Origin: Psychroflexus torquis ATCC 700755
Lineage (GTDB): Bacteria; Bacteroidota; Bacteroidia; Flavobacteriales; Flavobacteriaceae
DNA: 64,000 bases
Direction of reading: 5' to 3'
Assembly (NCBI RefSeq): GCF_000153485.2
Contig: NC_018721.1
Coordinates: 4,216,001-4,280,000 of the forward strand
In this document: piece by piece, positions 55,860-64,000 of the stretch
Numbering within the stretch: the stretch's first letter is position 1
Layout: the number at the start of each line of letters is the position of its first letter
Translations under genes and position numbers: made by a program
The notes under the pieces: model-generated
The model's database searches: none
The model's input: only the letters and a program-made list of their open reading frames with translations
Told to the model about the DNA's origin: nothing

Positions 55860-58434
55860 GTAAGTAAACCCCTATAGTTCTTTATGAAGCCAAATCATAT
55901 AATTTTAATTAGTTTTTAAGTCACCAACAGATTCAAAAAGGTCTGTGATTATATGTTTTTGATCGCTTGGTGCAACCTCTCTAAAATAGCCTAACAGATC
56001 TTTGGTAGTTGCATACCTGTCTGTAGTCAACTTTAGTTTTCCATCTCTTGAATTCCAGTCATTTATAAATCGTTTCAAAGCCAGATTGACTTGGTCTTCA
56101 CCAATCTGTTTCTGAAGTTCATACATAGTAATAGCCCCTTTTTCATAATAAACATACTTTTGATTTTCTACCAAAGCTAATGATGGCTCTTGAGCATTTT
56201 CTTTGCGTTTTTCTTCTAAATACCGATCTTTCTGAAGCTCCAAAAATTGCTGCACTTTTCCTTCAGAATAGTGTTGCTTCAATACCATGGTTGCAGCATA
56301 TTGCGATAAAGTTTCTAATAGCATAAGTCGTCCTTGAACATTAGCAGCTTCCACTTGCATTCCAAACCATTGATGTGCCAATTCATGAGCCGTCACATAA
56401 AATGCCATATCCACATCTTTTTCATCATCAATATCTAACACAAATCCGATAGATTCAGAAAAGGGTAATGTTCCCGGAAATGCTTGTGCAAATTCTGCAT
56501 AACGCGGAAATTCCATAATACGCATTTGTTGATATTGATACGGACTAAAATTAGTACTGTAATAGTCAAACGATGTCTTCATTGACTCCATCATTCTGTT
56601 TATATTATAGTCATGTTCTTTATGATAATAAATCTCTAAATCAACAGGTTTCTTTGCAGTACCTGATGTTGGAATCCAAGTATCTTTTTTAACTTCATAG
56701 TGTGCTGAACCTATTGAATAAAAGTTGGTCATTTGGATATCCATTTTATAATGAAAATAAGAACGATCGTTTTCTTTCCAACTCTTCAATAGATTACCAG
56801 GAGCAATAGCGGTCTGATTCTTATCTGTCCCAATCACAATTTCAAAATGAATACCGTCAGAATCTCCGCCAGACATAGCGTTGACTAATTCTTTGGGGTT
56901 TTCCCTCTGAGCTTTGCTTGATCTAATTGGTAAATTATAATCTGCACGATCATCAGCATCACTGAGTTCATATTTTTTGTTATAACCTAAGGTTGGAAAA
57001 TCCGTATTGTTGAAAAAGGTACCGTTATGTACAATTTTAGTATTGGAGCTACCTTGCTCAAAGCCCTTCGTTGTAAAGGTCTGCTTAAAGTTCATTTTTA
57101 TGGAATCTCCAGGTTGTAAGGGGTGCTGTAACTTATAATTATAATAAGAGAATTCTGAATACTTTTTATCAATAGTTGCTTCGCCTTCAAAAGTCACAGA
57201 CTCCAGTTCTACATTTTTTTCTATGAGTTTCTGAATATGAATTTCTTTAATAAGAGTATCGTTTGTGTTTTTCAGAACATAAAAGCCTTCAGCAGTATAA
57301 TTTCTGGACTTTGGATATAGTTCTACCTTTAAATTAACAGCTACTATTTTGGGCTGCGGCAGGTATTCAAACTTTTTTAATGTTCGTTCATAGTCAACTC
57401 TAAATACTGTCTTTTCAGAATTTGTCCAATGTTCATTTAAGATATTTGTGTTGTAAAATATATAGCTACCAAGCATAATAAAAGCTACCACTGTAACTAA
57501 TCCTAGTTTCAAGATAGGTTTACTTATTCGGTGTTTACTCGCTTTCAATCTTTTTATAAGATTAGTTTCTGTTCCCCTAACGGAAACAATCGATGCTACA
57601 ATTAGTAATAGCAGTCCGAATAAGAACCAATAGCTTTTAATGATTAGATAAGGCTTCATAAAATGTCCATAGCCGTTCATATCTGAATAAGCACCTAAGG
57701 AGCTACCTCCAAAGAAGTATAAATCGTGATCTATTCCGAAGAGCGCCAAAGAACCATTCAATATAAAAAATAGTAGAACCACAAGAATCCCGACAAATTT
57801 CTGATTGGTCATTACCTGCGCAAAGAAGGCTATAAGCGTAAATAAAGCTAGAAATGGTAAGATTTCCAGAAAGAAGCCATAGAAATATACCTCAAGATCA
57901 TAGTTGTAATATCCATTAATCGTTTGAAAAATGAGTCCTGAAATAATCAAGGATATAATAAGTACAATATAGATCAGTATGAGTCCAAAATATTTACCTG
58001 CGAGATTCAAGAAATCCGACATTGGACTTGCATCATAGATCAAGTTTAGTTTAGCACTTCTTTCCTTCCAAATGAGTTCTCCGGAATAAAAAACAAGGAT
58101 GATCACAAAGAAGTAAAAAGACGTTTCTCGAAGTTCTTCAACAATAAAATAAGTTGCAGGATAACTATCAACACCATATACGGTTCCGAGATTCACTGAA
58201 TTGATTAAAATGATAATCATCCCACAAATCACAATGGCCCAAAAAGAGGTTTGCTTGCAAATACTCACGAAATAAAACCATGAGAAATGCATGAGCTGGG
58301 ACCATTTCGATTTAATACCTTGTTCTATTCTGAATTCTGGAATTTCGACATCATAAAGTTGATCCGTTTCAGATTCAAGTGCTTGTGACTTTTTCTTTTT
58401 AATGCGTTTACTCCTAACTATTAACTTCGAATCA

Positions 58435-59525
58435 ATAGTTCTTTATTTATAGTTAAATATTTCGTATATTTATAGATGGAAAAAATAGACTTAAGGAGTG
58501 TTTCTGATCAGGAAAGAGGTATAATTCGAAGGGATGCTGTAAAAATGATAAAACGTGGAGATAAAAAAAAAGACATAGCTCTGTTTTACGGTGTTCATGT
58601 AAATACTGTTAGAGATTGGTGGAAGCTTTACAATAAAGAAGGTCATAAATCTTTGTCATATCAAAAACGAGGAGTCAAATCAGAAGATCGAAAACTACTC
58701 AATAAAGATCAAGAAGCTGCAATCCAAAAAATGATTATTGATGTAATGCCCGATCAACTAAAGTTAGATTATGCTTTGTGGACTACAAGGGCAGTAAGGG
58801 ATTTGATAGCAAGAGAGTTTAGTATTACAATCGGAAGAAGAGCTGTCGGTAATTATCTCAACGCTTGGGGATTCACGCCTCAAAAGCCAAAAAAGAGAGC
58901 TTATGAACAATGTTCCAAAAAAGTTCAAAAATGGTTAGACGAAGAATATCCAGCAATAAAAGAGAAGGCAAAACAAGAGAAGGCAACTATTCATTGGGGG
59001 GATGAAACGGGTGTAAAAAACAATAATCATCATGGACGTTCCTATGCTCCAAAAGGAAAAACTCCTGTTAAAAAACATATGTCGAAGCGGTTTTCAATCA
59101 ACATGATTTCTACAGTTACAAATCAGGGTTTAATTCAGTTTATGATATATAAAGAAAATATGAACTCAGATGTATTTATTCAATTTTTAGAACAGCTCAT
59201 CAAATCGCAAGAAACCAAAGTATTCTTAATCCTTGATAATTTACGAGTCCATCATAGTAAAGTTGTAAAGAAATGGGCGGAAGAAAATGGCGAAACCATA
59301 GAACTATTTTACCTGCCATCATACTCACCTGAGCGAAACCCAGATGAATATCTGAATTGCGATTTAAAGTATGGACTCTCGGATAAACCGGCACCAAAAA
59401 CACAAGAAAAAATGAAAGAAAATTTAGAGAATCATATGAAAATGCTTCAAAATGATAGCGAAAGGGTAGCAAAATATTTTAAACATGAGAGCATCAAATA
59501 TGCTGCATAAAATTAAAGATCTTTA
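58435..59525 (+). mobile_element. IS630-family insertion sequence in the permease gene
   Basis: About 1.09 kb, with imperfect ends TAGTTCTTTATTTATAG (58435) and, inverted at the right end, TAAAGATCTTTAATTTTAT. The usual IS630 target is TA. Both sides of the element are coding DNA of the same gene in the same frame family. Exact ends are uncertain by a few bases. Confidence 0.85.
58476..59510 (+). CDS. IS630-family transposase
   Basis: This 344-residue protein has an N-terminal HTH of the Tc1/IS630 type (KKKDIALFYGVHVNTVRDWW), a second HTH (FSITIGRRAVGNYLNAWGF) and the DDE core: IHWGDETGVKNN with the first Asp, VFLILDNLRVHHS with the second, and SYSPERNPDEYLN with the catalytic Glu. The frame is open and complete, so it may be active. 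Confidence 0.93.
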   Translation: MEKIDLRSVSDQERGIIRRDAVKMIKRGDKKKDIALFYGVHVNTVRDWWKLYNKEGHKSLSYQKRGVKSEDRKLLNKDQEAAIQKMIIDVMPDQLKLDYALWTTRAVRDLIAREFSITIGRRAVGNYLNAWGFTPQKPKKRAYEQCSKKVQKWLDEEYPAIKEKAKQEKATIHWGDETGVKNNNHHGRSYAPKGKTPVKKHMSKRFSINMISTVTNQGLIQFMIYKENMNSDVFIQFLEQLIKSQETKVFLILDNLRVHHSKVVKKWAEENGETIELFYLPSYSPERNPDEYLNCDLKYGLSDKPAPKTQEKMKENLENHMKMLQNDSERVAKYFKHESIKYAA

Positions 59526-60317
59526 AGTGCGAGGTTAATACATTAAATTCGAATTTCTTATAACCAAAGCCTAGAATAAGCACACCCAATACAACCCAAA
59601 ATAGCTTATTGTAAAGCAGCACTCCCCTAAAAGGAATTGCCTGTAAACTTATTTCTGCTCCTGTCCAAGTATCTGTGAGTAAGGTGAGTGTAGTTAATGA
59701 AAAAGGATCTAAAATAGCTTGCCAAAACTCATTAGTGATCGCTTTGGTCAACATAAATGCAACGAAAAAGAAAATTCCCTGTGTATACACAACCATTAAT
59801 TTTCTAGTTAATGCGCCAGTTATAAAAAATAGGCAAGCCCCAAAAAATAGAATTGGCAATGTTACCATTATAAATGGCTTCAGATAGGTCAATATATTAA
59901 GCGGGAGCAAATGATCTGGTTGATGCCAAGGCATAAATTCCCCCATCATCATTCCAAAGTAAACGCCACTAAACACAAAAAGTAACACTACAAAAGAACC
60001 TAGAAACCGGCCTAATAAATAATCTCGTTTCTTGATTGGATTTGAAAATAGGAGAGATTCTATATTATATTCAAAGTCACGTAAAACGGAGACTCCCATA
60101 ATCATAGAGGCTAGTATCATAAATAGTCCTGTAATCACTCCCATGGTTTTTGCAACAATCAATGGGGAATTCTTTTTAACGAGTCCGAAGTCCATCCCTT
60201 GATATATAAAATCGACGCCAACTAGTGAAAACAGTAATAGGAAGACAAAAAAGATGTAAGTATCTCCTCGCTTTAGCCTGTATTTTAATTCGAACTTAAA
60301 TATGTCGTACCACATCA

Positions 60318-61211
60318 TTATAAAACTGATTTAAGGTTTGTGTTGCTTCCAAATATTTGTGAGAAATACACATCCTCTAAATCGGCTTTAACGGGAGTAA
60401 AACCATTCCCAGGATTGGTGTCACTAAGAATGTGTATGATTGGTTTTCCAAGAAATAGTTTTTCACTGATCACTTGGTAGTTTTGCTTATAGGTTTCTAA
60501 CTCAGACTTGACTATTGTTCGCTGATACACTTTGCCTTCCAGCTCTTCAATTATTTTTAGAGGATTCCCTTTCAGTATCACCTTACCTTGGTTAATCACT
60601 GCCATAGTGGTGCATAATTCTTTTACATCTTCAACAATATGTGTCGACAGAATTACAACCGTATTTTCTCCGAGTTCACTTAATATATTATAGAAACGAT
60701 TTCTTTCTACAGGATCCAATCCTGCTGTAGGTTCATCTACAATAAGGAGTTTCGGGTTGCTAAGTAAGGCTTGGGCAATCCCAAAACGCTGTTTCATTCC
60801 ACCAGAAAAACCTCCAAGATTTTGTTTTTTTACGTTGTATAGATTCGTCTTGTGCAAAAGCGCATTTACAACATCTTTACGCTCCCCTTTATTTGTAATA
60901 CCCTTGAGAACTGCAAAATGATTTAATAATGCTTCTGCAGATATTTTAGGATACAAACCGAATTGCTGGGGTAAATATCCTAGAACATGCCGCACCTCAT
61001 TTTTCTGTGTTAAAACATCTAAATCGCCTAGTGAAATGGTTCCTTCATCGGCTTCCTGCAAGGTTGCAATGGTTCGCATTAACGTGGATTTACCTGCGCC
61101 ATTTGGGCCTAATAACCCAAACATTCCTTTAGGGATTTCTAGAGAGATATTCTGAAGGGCTTTTACGCCATTTGAATAGGTTTTTGATACATTGTCAATT
61201 ATGAGTTCCAT
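60318..61211 (-). CDS. ABC transporter ATP-binding protein (exporter type)
   Basis: Start ATG at 61211 (MELIIDNVSKTYSNGVKAL) gives 297 residues. An in-frame ATG at 61265 adds only 18 basic residues. It has Walker A GPNGAGKST, Q-loop GYLPQQFG, signature GGFSGGMKQR, Walker B LLIVDEPTAGLDP and the H-loop in ILSTHIVED, all intact. It overlaps the permease start by TAATG, so the two are co-translated. It would energise the ABC-2 permease/M1 peptidase exporter. With that partner split by IS630, the ATPase may be idle. Transcribed away from the LytS/LytTR pair. Confidence 0.92.
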   Translation of the reverse strand: MELIIDNVSKTYSNGVKALQNISLEIPKGMFGLLGPNGAGKSTLMRTIATLQEADEGTISLGDLDVLTQKNEVRHVLGYLPQQFGLYPKISAEALLNHFAVLKGITNKGERKDVVNALLHKTNLYNVKKQNLGGFSGGMKQRFGIAQALLSNPKLLIVDEPTAGLDPVERNRFYNILSELGENTVVILSTHIVEDVKELCTTMAVINQGKVILKGNPLKIIEELEGKVYQRTIVKSELETYKQNYQVISEKLFLGKPIIHILSDTNPGNGFTPVKADLEDVYFSQIFGSNTNLKSVL

Positions 61212-61440
61212 CTGTTCGTTTTTTGATTTTAATTCTTGTAATTTATTTTTCTTCTTAACAAACATAATGTCATGTTCTTCCTTCTAAAAATAACTGGGAC
61301 AAATGGTTTTAATACATGTATACAAAGACGCTATACACTGTCAAAGTTCTTTTATCACAGTTATTTAACTGTCTGTACTTCTCTTGAGGCTGTTTGTCAA
61401 CTTTCTTTGTGATGAGGTTTAATACGCTTAATTTAGAGGA

Positions 61441-62256
61441 ATGGTATTTCATATAAATAGAAAGAAAGGGCTCTTAATTATTAGTGTAGCGATAGTAACA
61501 GCGCTAATTCCAGTAGTAATCACCGCTTTTGAATTAATTACAACAGACAAAGAATCTGTTGTCTTTTTAGAAGGATATCCAACTTCAATTAGCGTTATTG
61601 TTCTTTTGTACTATATCCTACTCGTCATTTTAGGCCTTTTCTGGTTTATAAAACAACTTATATCCTTATTCAGATTAAAAAATGAAAAAGCAAAAACAGA
61701 GTTATTGCATTTAAAAAGCCAAGTAAATCCTCACTTCTTTTTTAATACGCTCAATAATTTATACGGTCTCGTCGGAACAGATACAAAAAAAGCGCAGGAG
61801 TTAATCCTTAAACTTTCAGATATGATGCGATACAGTATTTACGAAGGCGAAAAAGAGATGGTAACACTTAAAGCAGAAGTTGAGTATTTAAAGAATTATA
61901 TTGAGCTTCATAAAATGCGTTATCACAAACCTATTGATGTGAAATTTGAATCTGAAATTGAGGACGATTACAAAGTGATGCCTTTACTTTTTATTATTCT
62001 TTTAGAAAATGCATTTAAACATGGTATTGAGAACTTAAGTAAAGAGGCCTATGTTCATATTTGTATAAACTCAAAGAACAATAAAGTAATTTTCGAAATA
62101 GAAAATAATTTTGACACGACACTTACAAAAGGAGAAAACGGTATTGGATTGAACAATCTAAAACGAAGATTAGAATTGGTGTATTCAAAAAAACATAGCT
62201 TATCTTTTTCTACAAAACAAAATGTATATAGAGCACAATTAACATTGCAGTTATGA
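61441..62256 (+). CDS. Sensor histidine kinase, LytS/YehU type
   Basis: This 271-residue kinase has two N-terminal membrane helices (LLIISVAIVTALIPVVITAF and VIVLLYYILLVILGLFWFI), a short linker, and the PF06580 His_kinase core: LKSQVNPHFFFNTLNNLYGL with the phospho-acceptor His at about residue 98, then an HATPase-like C-domain with LENAFKHGIENL (N box) and GENGIGLNNLKRRLEL (G box). The response regulator gene overlaps its stop by 4 bp (ATGA), so they form a two-component operon. It is divergent from the ABC exporter genes, which are the obvious regulatory target (inference). Confidence 0.92.
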   Translation: MVFHINRKKGLLIISVAIVTALIPVVITAFELITTDKESVVFLEGYPTSISVIVLLYYILLVILGLFWFIKQLISLFRLKNEKAKTELLHLKSQVNPHFFFNTLNNLYGLVGTDTKKAQELILKLSDMMRYSIYEGEKEMVTLKAEVEYLKNYIELHKMRYHKPIDVKFESEIEDDYKVMPLLFIILLENAFKHGIENLSKEAYVHICINSKNNKVIFEIENNFDTTLTKGENGIGLNNLKRRLELVYSKKHSLSFSTKQNVYRAQLTLQL

Positions 62257-62951
62257 TTACATATCTAATTATTGATGATGAATATATAGCACATGATATT
62301 ATAAAGGGCTATTGTGGTTTATTGCCAAATATGCAGTTAATGAAAAACTGTTATGATGCTTTAGAAGCCGTTGACTATTTGAATAATAACACTGTTGATT
62401 TAATTTTTCTAGATTTAAATATGCCAAAGCTAAAGGGCTTTGAATTTTTAAAAACACTGACTTTGCCACCAAAAGTAATTGTAACCACAGCTTATAGAGA
62501 ATTTGCGCTTGAAGGATACGAACTAAATATTTCAGATTATTTATTGAAACCGTTTGGTTTCGAACGTTTTTTAAAAGCAATCAATAAAACAGTAAGTGTA
62601 ACCACCAAAACAACAAAATCTAGTGTAGATAAAAAAGATGCAGTTTCAAAAAGCATTTTTCTTCGAAGTAATACTAAATACATTCAGGTAACAATGGATA
62701 TCATTCAATATATTGAAGCCGCTGGGAATTATACTAAAGTGACTACCACCAAGGAGACGATTGCGATTAGAGAAAAGATTTCAGATATTTTAGAATTATT
62801 AAATGATATAGATTTTATCCAAGTCCACAAATCGTTTGCGGTATCAAAAAAGCACATTAAGAGCATTGAAGGTAATCGCATCTTTATTTCTGAAACTATT
62901 ATTCCTATTGGAAAAACTTATAAAGTAAATATTATTCAATTATTGAAGTAG
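62253..62951 (+). CDS. LytTR-family response regulator
   Basis: This 232-residue protein has a receiver domain with acidic pocket LIIDDEY, phospho-acceptor Asp in DLIFLDLNMP (about residue 54), Thr/Lys switch residues (VTTAYR, DYLLKPF), then a LytTR DNA-binding domain (about 130-232) with FLRSNTKYIQVTMDIIQYIE and HKSFAVSKKHIKSIEG. It binds direct repeats. Candidate repeats TATACA-N7-TATACA lie at about 61318-61336 in the divergent promoter region, but they do not match the classical LytTR repeat spacing. Confidence 0.92.
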   Translation: MITYLIIDDEYIAHDIIKGYCGLLPNMQLMKNCYDALEAVDYLNNNTVDLIFLDLNMPKLKGFEFLKTLTLPPKVIVTTAYREFALEGYELNISDYLLKPFGFERFLKAINKTVSVTTKTTKSSVDKKDAVSKSIFLRSNTKYIQVTMDIIQYIEAAGNYTKVTTTKETIAIREKISDILELLNDIDFIQVHKSFAVSKKHIKSIEGNRIFISETIIPIGKTYKVNIIQLLK

Positions 62952-62966
62952 CTCCTTTGGTTCTAA

Positions 62967-63174
62967 TACCAAATTAGACCTATAATGACGTAATAAATCG
63001 TTTTACCGATACGAATTCGGCACAGGCTTTTTTCGCCTGCTTTTCATCAAAAATTATTACCATAACTAAGGCTATGCTAGTTATTTTTGATTTCAATCAA
63101 TCAAAAAACCTGTGCTGAGCTACGCCGTAGTATAATTCAATTTATTCATACGGCATTATAAATATAATTTGGTA
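62967..63174 (-). mobile_element. MITE copy, inverted orientation (TAA duplication)
   Basis: A full-length 208-bp copy in the opposite orientation to the others, with TAA at 62964-62966 and 63175-63177. Both terminal repeats are complete and the inner palindrome CACAGGC...GCCTGTGC-type pairing is perfect, so this is among the best preserved copies. Confidence 0.92.
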
Positions 63175-63184
63175 TAAACAACTA

Positions 63185-63318
63185 ATGTACCTTTCTGTTT
63201 TGTCTAGAGAGGTATAATAAAAAATTCAAAGAATCACAAATGTGAATCTCCAAATCTAGAATACTAGGGTCTCATAATTAATGAAGATAAGAGTTGTTTT
63301 TTACCTCAGTTCTTTGTT
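63185..63318 (-). repeat. LIR copy 13 (terminator half only)
   Basis: TTTCTGTTTTGTCTAGAG, AATTCAAAGAATCACAAATG and ATTAATGAAGATAAGAGTTG, then TTACCTCAGTTCTTTGTTAA, match the terminator half of the LIRs. The gene-start half is missing because a MITE lies on that side. Its presence 25 kb from the main array indicates that cassette-type DNA resumes here. Confidence 0.85.
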
Positions 63319-63327
63319 AAGTGTAGG

Positions 63328-64000
63328 CTATTTAACTGACTTTAATATATACTTAGGTATCATTTCATTTGGTGGTGTACTTTTACCATATAATTGATAA
63401 GAATTATAGTTTCCACCAGTAAATACTGTAATCATATCAAGTTCAGGCCAAATATTGATTTTTTGCCCCCCATTTCCTGAGGCTAAATATGAGTTATAAG
63501 TTTGTCCATTAATTACAAAATATTTGTGCTCCCATAAATAGCCATAATCTCCTTTGTCCATTTTAATTGTTTTATCAATCCAACTTTTTGAGATTATTTG
63601 CTTGCCTTTCCACTTCCCCCCATCTTTAAATAACTTCGCCAATTTTATCAAATCTCTAGGCGTAATATACATTTGACTGAAATTATTTCTACTAGCCTGA
63701 TTCGGTTCGAAAGTCCAATCATAATTCAAGATTCCCAAGGGGTTGAATAGGTTTTCTTTTGCGAAATCTTCAATTTTCCTACCTGCTGCTATCTCAACTA
63801 AACTACCTAAAGTCAAAGCGCAACCAGTACAATAGGATGATGATATACCAGGTCTTTTTACCATTGGTAAATCAAGCGTGTATTTTACCCAATCCTTGCT
63901 TTCCATCATTGTAACCTCATTTCCCTTGCTTTCAGGATTGTTATTCTCACAGTCCATACCGTGGTGATACATCAAGAAATCTTCTATTGTAATTTCTCTT
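63328..64000 (-). CDS. Serine hydrolase, beta-lactamase family (N-terminus outside window)
   Basis: The C-terminal 224 residues are visible, beginning REITIEDFLMYHHGMDC, the conserved segment following the SxxK helix in PF00144. Next come SYCTGCALTLGSLVEIAAGR (position of the YxN motif, here YCT), NLFNPLGILNYDWTFEPN, a MYITPRDLIKLAKLF helix, and the family end AGNGGQKINIWPELDMI-type (here ASGNGGQ). The SxxK motif is off the edge. It resembles exported serine hydrolases or esterases of Bacteroidetes. A LIR terminator half lies immediately downstream, as for the array genes. Confidence 0.8.
   Translation of the reverse strand, partial: REITIEDFLMYHHGMDCENNNPESKGNEVTMMESKDWVKYTLDLPMVKRPGISSSYCTGCALTLGSLVEIAAGRKIEDFAKENLFNPLGILNYDWTFEPNQASRNNFSQMYITPRDLIKLAKLFKDGGKWKGKQIISKSWIDKTIKMDKGDYGYLWEHKYFVINGQTYNSYLASGNGGQKINIWPELDMITVFTGGNYNSYQLYGKSTPPNEMIPKYILKSVK

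Larger units (their letters stand above)
55905..60318 (-). pseudogene. ABC transporter permease / M1 aminopeptidase fusion, split by IS630
   Basis: From ATG at 60318 to the break near 59527 is an ABC-2-type permease half (FELKYRLKRGDTYIFFVFLL, six helices, ending KKFEFNVLTS). Beyond the IS the frame continues SKLIVRSKRIKKKK and a second permease half with six helices (IVICGMIIILINSVNLG, ...), then a periplasmic M1 metallopeptidase with zinc site HELAHQWFG near residue 630 of this part and the distal Glu in RLMLLETLSQY. The intact protein would be about 1150-1200 residues. The 3' part could be expressed from ATG at 58292 as 795 residues. As it stands the exporter is probably inactive. Confidence 0.88.

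Overview
The window reads as a low-GC chromosome segment from a marine-type member of the Flavobacteriaceae (Bacteroidetes). The evidence is: two intact or near-intact secreted proteins with type IX secretion (T9SS) C-terminal sorting domains plus a T9SS-associated repeat adhesin; flavobacterial families (DUF6090, DUF2339/DUF3999, DUF4377, a fused ABC permease/M1 peptidase, a TPR-LuxR regulator); A-rich ribosome binding regions; and a TTTG-N20-TAnnTTTG promoter before bipA. I recognised no rRNA or tRNA gene.

Positions 1 to about 40.7 kb are accessory DNA. Almost every gene is on the minus strand, and each is typically a single small gene: higBA toxin-antitoxin, CPBP protease, two GNAT acetyltransferases, two serine hydrolase/lipoprotein-type genes, a histidine kinase, DUF6624, DUF6090, DUF2971 and many hypotheticals. 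They are separated either by copies of a roughly 450-bp repeat (called LIR here, 12 to 13 full or partial copies) or by shorter imperfect inverted repeats of 120 to 190 bp. The LIR always has the same orientation relative to the genes. It carries an intrinsic terminator just after the upstream gene and a compensatorily conserved GATAACACAAC-type palindrome just before the start of the next gene. A two-gene block (GNAT plus a secreted protein) occurs twice, 20 kb apart. The layout resembles an integron-type or CALIN gene-cassette array, but no IntI is visible; only a dead tyrosine recombinase lies at 31 kb. This is the best candidate in the window for an undescribed system.

The array is heavily decayed. 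A group II intron (14115-16059) sits in a DUF2339 gene, and removing it restores the reading frame exactly. A short MITE cuts a cyanophycinase gene, IS30 cuts a tandem-domain gene, and several small genes are broken by stops or frameshifts. A large repeat adhesin (27.8-30.4 kb) with YadA-head-like repeats has lost its frame.

Positions 40.8 to 63 kb look like backbone with insertions. They hold an IS4 element with a perfect 9-bp target duplication and a ruined thiamine operon: TPP riboswitch, dead thiS, intact thiC, and a 3' scrap of a thiF/moeB-rhodanese gene behind two tandem MITEs. Next come bipA/typA, a dead IS30, an FG-GAP T9SS protein, a TPR-LuxR regulator, a DUF4377 lipoprotein and an S9-like hydrolase. 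Last is an ABC exporter locus whose permease-M1-peptidase gene is split by IS630, with a divergent LytS/LytTR two-component pair. At 63.2 kb an LIR fragment and another minus-strand serine hydrolase suggest that cassette-type DNA resumes.

A MITE family with TACCAAATTA/TAATTTGGTA ends and 3-bp TNA target duplications is scattered through both parts (seven clear and two degenerate copies).
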